Program-made: the position numbers and the translations under genes
Notes under the pieces: model-generated
What the model saw: the letters and a program-made list of their open reading frames with translations, nothing else
What the model was told of the DNA's origin: nothing
Databases searched by the model: none
In this document: positions 54,662 through 61,957 of the stretch, piece by piece
Numbering within the stretch: position 1 is the stretch's first letter
How the letters are laid out: every line of letters starts with the position of its first letter
NCBI RefSeq assembly: GCF_002262875.1
Contig: NZ_NKYE01000012.1
Coordinates: 124,001 to 188,000 of the forward strand
DNA length: 64,000 bases
Direction: 5' to 3'
Source: Amycolatopsis antarctica
GTDB lineage: Bacteria; Actinomycetota; Actinomycetes; Mycobacteriales; Pseudonocardiaceae

Positions 54662-56305
54662 TCACATGCTGGACGCCTGGCCAAGCTCTGAGCGCAGTAC
54701 CTTGCCCGTCGCGTTGCGCGGCAGCTCGTCCAGGAAGGCCACATCGCGGGGCACCTTGAAGCGGGCCAGGTGCGTGCGCACGTGCTCCCGGACGGCGTCG
54801 GCGTCCAGCGAGGAACCCGCCACCAGCACGACGTAGGCCTTCAGCCGCTGGCCGAACTCATCGTCCGGCACGCCCAGCACGGCCGCCTCGACGACCTGCT
54901 CGTGTTCCACCAGCAGGTTCTCCACCTCGACCGGGAAGACGTTCTCGCCGCCGGAGACGATCATCTCGTCGTCGCGGCCGTCGATGAACAGCAGCCCCTC
55001 GGCGTCGAAGTGGCCGACATCGCCGCTGGAGAGCAGGCCGTCGATCATCTCCTTGTTGCGCCCGTCGGTGTACCCGCCGAAGCTCAGCCCGCTGCCGACG
55101 AACACGCGGCCGGTGACTCCGGGCTCGCGGATCGGCCGGTCCTTCTCGTCGTAGAGCACGACGGTGCAGCCCACCGGTGGCCTGCCGACGGTGCCGGGAG
55201 CACGTCGCCAGTCCTGCGGGGTCGCCACCGTGGCAACCGCGACCTCGGTGGAGCCGTACAGGTTGTGCACCACGTCGCCGAACACCTCGGTGGCACGGTT
55301 GCCCAGGTCGGGGGACAAGGCCGAACCCGCGACGAACACGATGCGCAAGGAGGACGTGTCGTACCGGCCCAGCACCTCCGGCCCCAGGTCGACGATCCGC
55401 TGCAGCATGGTGGGCACCAGCACCAGTGCCGTACAGCCGTGCTCGGCGACGCCGCGAACGGTGGCCTCCGGGTCGAACCTGCGGTGCATGACGACGGTGC
55501 AGCCGAGCGCGAACGACAGGATGCACTGCGACAGGCCGGTGGCGTGGAAGATCGGCGCGCCCATGAACGTGCATTCACCGGCCCGCAGCGGGATGCGATC
55601 GAGGAACTGCGCGGAGTCCAGCACCGAGGTCCTTGGGCGCGGGGCGCCCTTCGGCGTGCCGGTGGTGCCGCTGGTGAGCAGCACGAAACCGCCGGAGCTC
55701 GCGGGCGTGGGCACGGGGCGGTCGTCGGTGCTGGCGATCAGTTCCTCCAGCGCCGGGTGCTCCCGGCCGGTCCGCTCACCCTCGGTCCAGGCCAGGTAGC
55801 GCTCGACCTCGCCGGGCACGGCCCCGAGCAGGTCGGTGAACTCCTCGTCGAACACGAGTGCGCGGACGCCTTCCCGCTTGGCGACGTCGGCGAGCTGCGG
55901 CTTGGCGAAGCCGGTGTTCATCAGCAGCATCCGGGCGCCGAGCTTGCCCGCGGCGAGCATGGCCAGCACCAGGCCGCGGTGGTCCCGGCAGAGCACGGCG
56001 ATCACCGAGGTGTCGTCGAGGCCACGGGCGGACCAGGCGCGGGCGAGCGCGTTGGAACGGTCGTCGAGCTGCTTGAACGTCAGCGGTCCGAGGTCGTCGA
56101 CGATGGCCACCGCGCGTCCGTCCCGGCGGGCGGCGGCCTGCACGGCTCCGGTGAACGGGCCGAAGCGGCGCACCGCCCGCACGGAGCGGAGACCGTCGTC
56201 CAGCCGGGGAAACGGCACCAGTCCGGCCTGCCACATGATCTCGATGCTGCGGGCGGTCTCGCCCACCTTCCTCGCCAACCCGGACACGATGGGCAGGGAC
56301 CTCAT
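54662..56305 (-). CDS. fadD: Fatty-acyl-CoA synthetase / AMP-binding ligase
   Basis: 547 residues from ATG at 56305. The ANL superfamily A3 motif is LLTSGTTGTPKGAPRP near 213, A5 is YGSTEVAVATVATP near 344, the A7 region is FIDGRDDEMIVSGGENVFPV near 432 and A10 is LPRNATGKVLRSEL near 530. It activates a carboxylic acid, probably a fatty acid, as an AMP ester and then CoA thioester. Its stop lies 52 bp from the convergent XRE gene end. Substrate preference cannot be read. Confidence 0.9.
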   Translation of the reverse strand: MRSLPIVSGLARKVGETARSIEIMWQAGLVPFPRLDDGLRSVRAVRRFGPFTGAVQAAARRDGRAVAIVDDLGPLTFKQLDDRSNALARAWSARGLDDTSVIAVLCRDHRGLVLAMLAAGKLGARMLLMNTGFAKPQLADVAKREGVRALVFDEEFTDLLGAVPGEVERYLAWTEGERTGREHPALEELIASTDDRPVPTPASSGGFVLLTSGTTGTPKGAPRPRTSVLDSAQFLDRIPLRAGECTFMGAPIFHATGLSQCILSFALGCTVVMHRRFDPEATVRGVAEHGCTALVLVPTMLQRIVDLGPEVLGRYDTSSLRIVFVAGSALSPDLGNRATEVFGDVVHNLYGSTEVAVATVATPQDWRRAPGTVGRPPVGCTVVLYDEKDRPIREPGVTGRVFVGSGLSFGGYTDGRNKEMIDGLLSSGDVGHFDAEGLLFIDGRDDEMIVSGGENVFPVEVENLLVEHEQVVEAAVLGVPDDEFGQRLKAYVVLVAGSSLDADAVREHVRTHLARFKVPRDVAFLDELPRNATGKVLRSELGQASSM

Positions 56306-56472
56306 GGGGCACCTTTCGTCGCTGCGGCGGCCGTCGACGCGCACCCGGCGGCATACCTACCGACGAGTAAACACTGCGCCGACAGTACCGAGGGCGCTGC
56401 CGGACCGCACCCCTGCCGTCACCCCTGCCGTCGTCCGGAAGTCTGTCGGAGGTACCCGCCAGAATCAGCGGT

Positions 56473-58161
56473 GTGCACATCATCGCGGCGCGGGAGTCCG
56501 ACGGCGGGTACTCGCTGGCCGAGCCCGGTTCGCCGGCCGCCGCGCTGTCCGCGGACGAGTTCGTGGGGCGCGTGCGGGACCTGGAGGCCGCCCACCGTCC
56601 GCGCTGGGTGTTCCCGGCCGTCGATTCGCTCTACCCGGAACTGCTGGCGGCAGGGGTGCGCGTCGAGCGCTGTCACGACCTGGCGCTGGCCGAGGGACTG
56701 CTGCGGGCCGCCGGGGGCGAGACCGGGCCGAAGGACCTGGCGACGGCGTACGCCAGGGTGCGCGGTCTCGACCCGCCACCGGTGCCCGGCGGGTCGCGGC
56801 CCGAGCCCGGCGAGCAGCCCGCGCTGTTCGAGACGGCGGGCTCAGGGCTGCCCGACGGGGTCGGCGTCGCCGAGGCCGCGGCCGCCGTGCTCGCCGCGCA
56901 GACCGAGGCGCTGCGCAGCGGCCCGCACCCGGAACGGATGCGGCTGCTCCTCGCCGCCGAGTCGGCCAGCGCGCTCGCCGCCGGCGAGATGTCACACGAC
57001 GGCCTGCCGTGGCGGGCCGGAGAACACCGCGCACTGCTGACCGGCTTGCTCGGGCCGAGGGTCGCCGCGGGCCAGCGGCCACGCGCACTGGCCGCACTGG
57101 CGGGGCGGATCAGCACCGCGTTCGGCGGCAGGCAGGTCAACCCGGACGCTCCGGGGAGCGTGCTCAAGGCGTTCGCCCGTGACGGCGTCGAGTTGGCGTC
57201 CACCCGGGCATGGGTGCTGCGCGAGGTCGACCACCCGGCCGTGCGACCGTTGCTGGAGTACAAGGAACTCGCCCGGCTGCACTCGGCGCACGGCTGGGCG
57301 TGGCTGGACGAGTGGGTCCACGGCGACCGGTTCCGTCCGGTGTACGTCGTGGGCGGTGTGGTGTCCGGCCGCTGGGCGAGCCGCGGCGGCGCGGCGCTGC
57401 AGATCCCGAGAACGCTGCGGGTGTGCGTGCGCGCGGATCCCGGCTGGCGGCTCGTGGTCGCCGACGCCGCACAGTTGGAGCCGCGAGTGCTGGCCGCGCT
57501 CTCCGGCGACCGCCGGCTGGCCGAGGTGTCCGGTTCGGCCGACCTCTACGACAGTCTCGCGGAAGCGATGTTCGGCACCGCGGCGCCGCCGCCGGGCGAC
57601 GGCCGCAGCAACCGCGACCGCGCCAAGATCGGCATGCTCTCGGCCATGTACGGCGGCACGGCCGGGGAGGCGGCGTCCCTGCTCGCCTTGCTGCGCCGTC
57701 GTTTCCCGGATGCGGTGTCCTATGTGGAGCATGCGGCGCAGGCGGGGGAACGCGGCGAGCGGGTGGTCTCGCGGCTGGGGCGCACCTCGCCGGATCCGTC
57801 CGCGGACTGGCGTGCGCTCACCGGTGGCGCGGACGAGGACGCGGCCGTACAGGGGCGCGCCCGGCAGGCCGCACGCGGCTGGGGCCGGTTCACCCGCAAC
57901 TTCGTCGTGCAGGCGACCGCGGCGGACTGGACGGCGGTTCTGCTGGCCACCTTGCGGCCACGGCTGCCCTCCCCCGCGCACCTCGTCTTCTTCCAGCACG
58001 ACGAGGTGATCGTGCACGCACCCGCGGAACTCGCCGAACAGGTCGCCGGACTGATCGAGGCCGCGGTGGCCGAGGTGGCGGCTCTGGTGTTCGGCCCGGC
58101 CTGCCCGGTACGGTTCCCGATGCACATCGCGTCCGTCGACCGGTACGCCGACGCGAAGTAG
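56473..58161 (+). CDS. Family A DNA polymerase (PolA-like, short actinobacterial type)
   Basis: 562 residues from GTG at 56473. Polymerase motifs: A, VVADAAQLEPRVLAALSGD near 338 (Asp kept; DYSQIELR replaced by DAAQLEPR); B, RDRAKIGMLSAMYGG near 391; C, FFQHDEVIVH near 513 (HDE). The N-terminal 200 residues are where a 3'-5' exonuclease would sit, but the acidic exonuclease motifs are not seen, so proofreading is doubtful. It is annotated in actinomycetes as bifunctional exonuclease/polymerase; a repair or translesion role is inferred. Divergent from fadD. Confidence 0.9.
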   Translation: MHIIAARESDGGYSLAEPGSPAAALSADEFVGRVRDLEAAHRPRWVFPAVDSLYPELLAAGVRVERCHDLALAEGLLRAAGGETGPKDLATAYARVRGLDPPPVPGGSRPEPGEQPALFETAGSGLPDGVGVAEAAAAVLAAQTEALRSGPHPERMRLLLAAESASALAAGEMSHDGLPWRAGEHRALLTGLLGPRVAAGQRPRALAALAGRISTAFGGRQVNPDAPGSVLKAFARDGVELASTRAWVLREVDHPAVRPLLEYKELARLHSAHGWAWLDEWVHGDRFRPVYVVGGVVSGRWASRGGAALQIPRTLRVCVRADPGWRLVVADAAQLEPRVLAALSGDRRLAEVSGSADLYDSLAEAMFGTAAPPPGDGRSNRDRAKIGMLSAMYGGTAGEAASLLALLRRRFPDAVSYVEHAAQAGERGERVVSRLGRTSPDPSADWRALTGGADEDAAVQGRARQAARGWGRFTRNFVVQATAADWTAVLLATLRPRLPSPAHLVFFQHDEVIVHAPAELAEQVAGLIEAAVAEVAALVFGPACPVRFPMHIASVDRYADAK

Positions 58162-58636
58162 CGATACGCGATTCCCGGCAAGATCGCAAGGAATTGTTTC
58201 GGGCAGAAAAGATCGATTTTTCATGACGTGATGACGACGAATACGATATCGATCGCACGAACCGGACCGCATAGCACACCGACCCCGGCCGTCGAGGCGG
58301 AACCTCACCGATCGCCCTCGCACCAACGGGATCGAGAGCGATCCGTTACGCGGCGAAGTCAGAATCGAGAAAGAAGCCACGGGTCCATTCGGATCAACGT
58401 GTTCGCCCGGAGAGTCGGCGATCATTTGCCGGAAGAACAGGCGAGCGGGAACGCCCTCCGGACAACACCGTCACGGATTCCGGGTGTCGCGACTTCTCGT
58501 TGACACCGGGGGGCCCTTGGGAAACAATCTGCGACGGGTCGGCAATTCTCACCGACCCCGTACGCCCATTCGGACTATTCCTGTCCTCGAATGGCGCTGC
58601 CTGCGTTCGGTACCCGTTCTCGAAAGGTGGCTGAAG
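58162..58636. other. Non-coding region upstream of the YqcI-cupin gene
   Basis: 475 bp of lower G+C and no coding bias. It should include the polymerase gene terminator and the promoter of the next operon. GAAAGGTGG at 58622-58630 serves the TTG start at 58637. No RNA family recognised. Confidence 0.55.
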
Positions 58637-59815
58637 TTGCCTCCGTCCATTGACGCTGCTCCGACCGAGTTGCCTCCGTCGATCGACGCCGCTCCCACGG
58701 CCGTACTCGCGTCCCCAGGGGACTCACGGACCGCCGAGTGGGAAAGCCGGGCCGTCCGGTTGTTCGAGCAGCGAATGCTCGACAAGAATGCTCCGTTCCC
58801 GTGCATTTTCGGCGTGGACGCCGTCAAGCGCCGCACACTGCGCTACTGTTTCGCGCCCGCCGGGCCGAAGCGGGTGGCCGCACTCGCGGAGGCGCTACGG
58901 GAGTTCGCGGGCCAGTGCGTCGAACTGGGCCGCCGGACCTCGCTGGTGGCGTTCTTCGAAACGGACCCGGAGCACCGGGATCTGGCCACCCAGGAACGCG
59001 AGTTCTGGGCGCTGCTGGCGGCGCTGGCCGAGGACGACGAGGAGCCGTGGCCCACCGGGATCTCCACCGACACCGAGAGCGCCACCTGGGAATTCTCCTT
59101 CGCCGGGGTGCCGTTCTTCGTCGTCGCGAACACCGAGTTCCACCAGGCACGGCGCAGCCGCTACTTCGAGTACTTCACCGTGACCTTCCAGCCCCGCTTC
59201 GTCTTCGACGACCTCGCCGAGGAGAGCGTCGCGGGCCGCAACGCCCGCAAGGTGATCCGCGAACGGTTGCGCGCCTACGACGACGTCGCCCCGCACGCCT
59301 CGCTCGGCAGCTTCGGCGGCGAGAGCAACCGCGAGTGGGTGCAGTACTTCCTGCCGGACGACGAGAGCGTCGTCCCCCAGCTCACCCGCTGCCCCATCAA
59401 CCACACGAAGCCCGAGAGGAACGCCATGAGCGGCCCGCGGATCAGCACCAACTCCCCCATCCAGGTCGCCCCGGCGCTGCGTGAGCTGATGCCCGAACAG
59501 GGCAGCGTCGAACTCCAGCACGACCAGCCGGGCAAGACCTTCACCTGGCACCGGCACAGCCTCGACGAGCAGCTCCACGTGCTGGAGGGCGGCATGACGC
59601 TGTTCTGGGTCGACGCCGACAACGGCTACCACGAGCAGCGGGTCACCGAGGGTGCCCGGATCGACCTGCCCGCCGGCACCGTGCACGGCTCCACCGCGGG
59701 AGCCGCCGGATGCCACTACGTCATCAAGCCGGAGGGTGGCCGCACGGCCGTGACAGAGTTCCTCCAGGAAGCGCAGTGGCCGCACCCGCCGGTCTCGGCC
59801 GAGGCCGCCAGGTAA
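58637..59815 (+). CDS. YqcI/YcgG-family protein fused to a cupin domain
   Basis: 392 residues from TTG at 58637, chosen for GAAAGGTGG six bases upstream. It begins with a duplicated LPPSIDAAPTE (33-bp tandem repeat). Residues about 35-260 form the YqcI/YcgG domain (PFPCIFGVDAVKRRTLRYCF; WEFSFAGVPFFVVANTEFHQ; KVIRERLRAYDDVAPHASLG). Residues 265-380 are a single cupin with metal ligands in TWHRHSLDEQLHVLEG and DLPAGTVHGSTAG. An internal ATG at 59426 follows GAGAGGA, so a free cupin may also be made. The first gene of an operon with an APC transporter; substrate unknown. Confidence 0.85.
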   Translation: MPPSIDAAPTELPPSIDAAPTAVLASPGDSRTAEWESRAVRLFEQRMLDKNAPFPCIFGVDAVKRRTLRYCFAPAGPKRVAALAEALREFAGQCVELGRRTSLVAFFETDPEHRDLATQEREFWALLAALAEDDEEPWPTGISTDTESATWEFSFAGVPFFVVANTEFHQARRSRYFEYFTVTFQPRFVFDDLAEESVAGRNARKVIRERLRAYDDVAPHASLGSFGGESNREWVQYFLPDDESVVPQLTRCPINHTKPERNAMSGPRISTNSPIQVAPALRELMPEQGSVELQHDQPGKTFTWHRHSLDEQLHVLEGGMTLFWVDADNGYHEQRVTEGARIDLPAGTVHGSTAGAAGCHYVIKPEGGRTAVTEFLQEAQWPHPPVSAEAAR

Positions 59816-59835
59816 TCCCGAACGCGACGAATCCG

Positions 59836-59866
59836 CCGCTGCCCACGGCCCGGCCGTGGGCAGCGG
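59836..59866. terminator. Intercistronic hairpin before the APC permease gene
   Basis: CCGCTGCCCACGGCC and its reverse complement form an almost loopless 13-15 bp stem, ending 24 bases before the permease start and just ahead of its ACGGAAG ribosome site. It may be a terminator or a processing/attenuation point between two co-directional genes. Confidence 0.75.
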
Positions 59867-59890
59867 CCTCATGACGGAAGGCCCCACCGC

Positions 59891-61189
59891 ATGTCCGACG
59901 CCCCCGCCCCCCAGGTGCAGGATCTCGACCGGCACCTCACGCTCGTGCCCGCGGCCGCGCTGGCCGTGACGACCGTGATCGGCGGCGGAGCGCTGGTGCT
60001 GCCCGGCGCGGCGCTGCGCCAGGCCGGATCCAACGCACTGCTGGGCTGGATCCTCGCCGCCCTGATCACCATTCCGCTGATCGCCGTTTTCGCCAGGCTC
60101 GGCTCCCGGTACCCGTCGGCTGGCGGGGTCGCCGGTTTCGTGCAGGCCGCGTTCGGCAGGCACAGCGCCGCCGGGGTCGAGGTCGTGCTGATCGGCACCT
60201 TCGGCCTCGGCATGCCCGCCATCGCGCTGAGCGGCGGCGGGTACCTGGTTGCCGTGTTCGGCTGGTCCCCTTCGTACGCCTGGATCGGGGCGCTGATCCT
60301 GCTCGCACTGGCCACCACGATGCTGCTCAGCGGCGGCCGGGTCTCGTCGAAGGTGCAGACGGTGCTCGCCGCCGCGCTCACCATCGGCCTCGCGGTCGCC
60401 GGGATCGTCGGCCTGAGCGGACCGACGGCGGACTTCACCCTCCCCGCGCTGACCGGAGGCACCTGGGAGCAGGCGCTGAGCGTCGTCGGCATCGTGTTCT
60501 TCGCGTTCACCGGCTGGGAGATCATCGCCTTCACGACCGCGGAGTACCGCAACCCGCAACGGGACTTCCCCCGCGCGGTCGCGATCAGCTACGTGGTCGT
60601 GGTGGGCGTGTACGTGCTGATCGCCGCCGGGGTGCAGGCGACGCTCGATCCGAACGACCCGGCGGCGGAGTCCTCACCGGTGGCGGCCGTCATCCGGGCC
60701 GCCGTCTCCCCCACGGCGGCCTCGCTGGTCGCGGTGCTGGGCGTGGTCATCCTCGCCGCGAACCTGATCGGTGCCATGTGGGGCGCGTCCCGGCTGATCT
60801 ACTCCAGCGCCTCGCACCGGTTGCTGCCCCGGCAGTTGTCCGTGCTGTCCGGGGCGCAGCGGACGCCGTCCGCCGCGATCATCGCCACCTCGGCGCTGTT
60901 CCTGGTCGTCATCGGGGTGGCGGCGGCGGGGGTGATGAGCCCGCCCACGATGTTCATGGTGGCCGGGCAGAACTTCTTCCTGCTGTACCTGCTCTCGGCC
61001 GTGGTGTTCGTGAAGGTCGCGCAGACCACGGCCGCCCGCGTCGTCGGCGCGGTGGTCGCCGTCGGCCTCACCGCGGTCGTCGTGGCCGGCTTCCAGCCGC
61101 TGACGATCCTCTACGCGGTCGCCCTGTTCGCCGTCGGTTTCCTGCTGTCGGTGCGCGGCGCCAGGCGACTGGCGGCGCGTTCGGCCTAG
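59891..61189 (+). CDS. APC-family amino acid/polyamine permease
   Basis: 432 residues from ATG at 59891. Twelve hydrophobic segments are predicted. The first-helix motif VTTVIGGGALVLPGAALRQA near 27 and VFFAFTGWEIIAFTTAEYRN near 200 are typical of the APC superfamily. It imports or exchanges an amino acid or amine, substrate unknown. It follows the YqcI-cupin gene, with a hairpin between and a strong terminator after. Confidence 0.9.
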   Translation: MSDAPAPQVQDLDRHLTLVPAAALAVTTVIGGGALVLPGAALRQAGSNALLGWILAALITIPLIAVFARLGSRYPSAGGVAGFVQAAFGRHSAAGVEVVLIGTFGLGMPAIALSGGGYLVAVFGWSPSYAWIGALILLALATTMLLSGGRVSSKVQTVLAAALTIGLAVAGIVGLSGPTADFTLPALTGGTWEQALSVVGIVFFAFTGWEIIAFTTAEYRNPQRDFPRAVAISYVVVVGVYVLIAAGVQATLDPNDPAAESSPVAAVIRAAVSPTAASLVAVLGVVILAANLIGAMWGASRLIYSSASHRLLPRQLSVLSGAQRTPSAAIIATSALFLVVIGVAAAGVMSPPTMFMVAGQNFFLLYLLSAVVFVKVAQTTAARVVGAVVAVGLTAVVVAGFQPLTILYAVALFAVGFLLSVRGARRLAARSA

Positions 61190-61209
61190 GACACGTCCGG
61201 CAGCACGAC

Positions 61210-61253
61210 GCGGGGAAGGGGCGCTCCGGCACACGGCGGAGCGCCCCTTCCCG
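61210..61253 (+). terminator. Hairpin terminator after the permease gene
   Basis: GCGGGGAAGGGGCGCTCCG pairs with CGGAGCGCCCCTTCCCGC, an 18-bp stem with an eight-base loop, 21 bp after the permease stop. Confidence 0.9.
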
Positions 61254-61389
61254 CGCCCGGATCAGCCGGGTATGCCGGCCCCGCCGCGTGTAGTGGGCGT
61301 ATAGCGGCGGTGGGCAGGATTTCCCCCACAACAGACGTGAATGGGTACCGATCGACATCGGGACCCGAGACGCGAGGGAGATCCACACG

Positions 61390-61944
61390 ATGCGCACGAA
61401 GAACATCGCCAGGGCCGGAACGGTCGCGCTGGCCGTCCTGCTGGCCGGTTCCGCGGGCTCCACCATCGCGACCGCCGAGATCGCCCCGGCCGCGCCCGCC
61501 GTCGAGCAGGCGGGCGACCTCTACAGCGAGGTCACCGCCGCGGACGTCGCCGACCCGGCGCTGGCCGACGAGGGAACGAACGCCGCGGGCGACGTCGACG
61601 CCATGGGCACCGCCGCCGGCGCGATCAAGTGGTTCTCCTCGCGCAAGGGCAGCACCGAGTACCAGGGCTACTGCGAGCGGGCGGCGCGACTGTCCTGGGA
61701 CCGCAAGACCCACCACGCCAGCGCCATCGCGCACTGGAACTCCTCCGACGGCGCGAAGCACACCACCGGGACCCCGCCCAAGGGTGCCTTCGTGTTCTGG
61801 AACATCAGCGAGTACGGCCACGTCGGTGTCGCGGACGGCAACGGCGGCTTCTGGGCCACCAGCGTCGGTGGCGCGATCGGCCACGCCTCCTCGGTGAACT
61901 ACTTCAACGCCTACCTCGGCTGGAAGCCCGGCAACAGCAACTGA
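61390..61944 (+). CDS. Secreted NlpC/CHAP-like Cys-His protein
   Basis: 184 residues from ATG at 61390 with GAGGGAGA upstream. Signal peptide 1-29 (RTKNIARAGTVALAVLLAGS). The mature C-terminal domain (about 75-184) resembles small secreted CHAP or NlpC/P60-like peptidases: GYCERAARLSWDR supplies Cys95, and PKGAFVFWNISEYGHVGVAD supplies His144. Cell-wall amidase or endopeptidase activity is inferred. Its end converges on the regulator gene 13 bp away. Confidence 0.8.
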   Translation: MRTKNIARAGTVALAVLLAGSAGSTIATAEIAPAAPAVEQAGDLYSEVTAADVADPALADEGTNAAGDVDAMGTAAGAIKWFSSRKGSTEYQGYCERAARLSWDRKTHHASAIAHWNSSDGAKHTTGTPPKGAFVFWNISEYGHVGVADGNGGFWATSVGGAIGHASSVNYFNAYLGWKPGNSN

Positions 61945-61957
61945 TCCATCCGGCCAG

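Noticed and set aside
54770..57040. A 756-codon plus-strand frame over fadD
   Set aside because: It is the complement of the ligase gene. It also overlaps the start of the polymerase gene in the wrong frame.
58228..58503. A 91-codon frame after the polymerase gene
   Set aside because: Hydrophilic low-complexity product with no codon bias and no ribosome site. Treated as intergenic.
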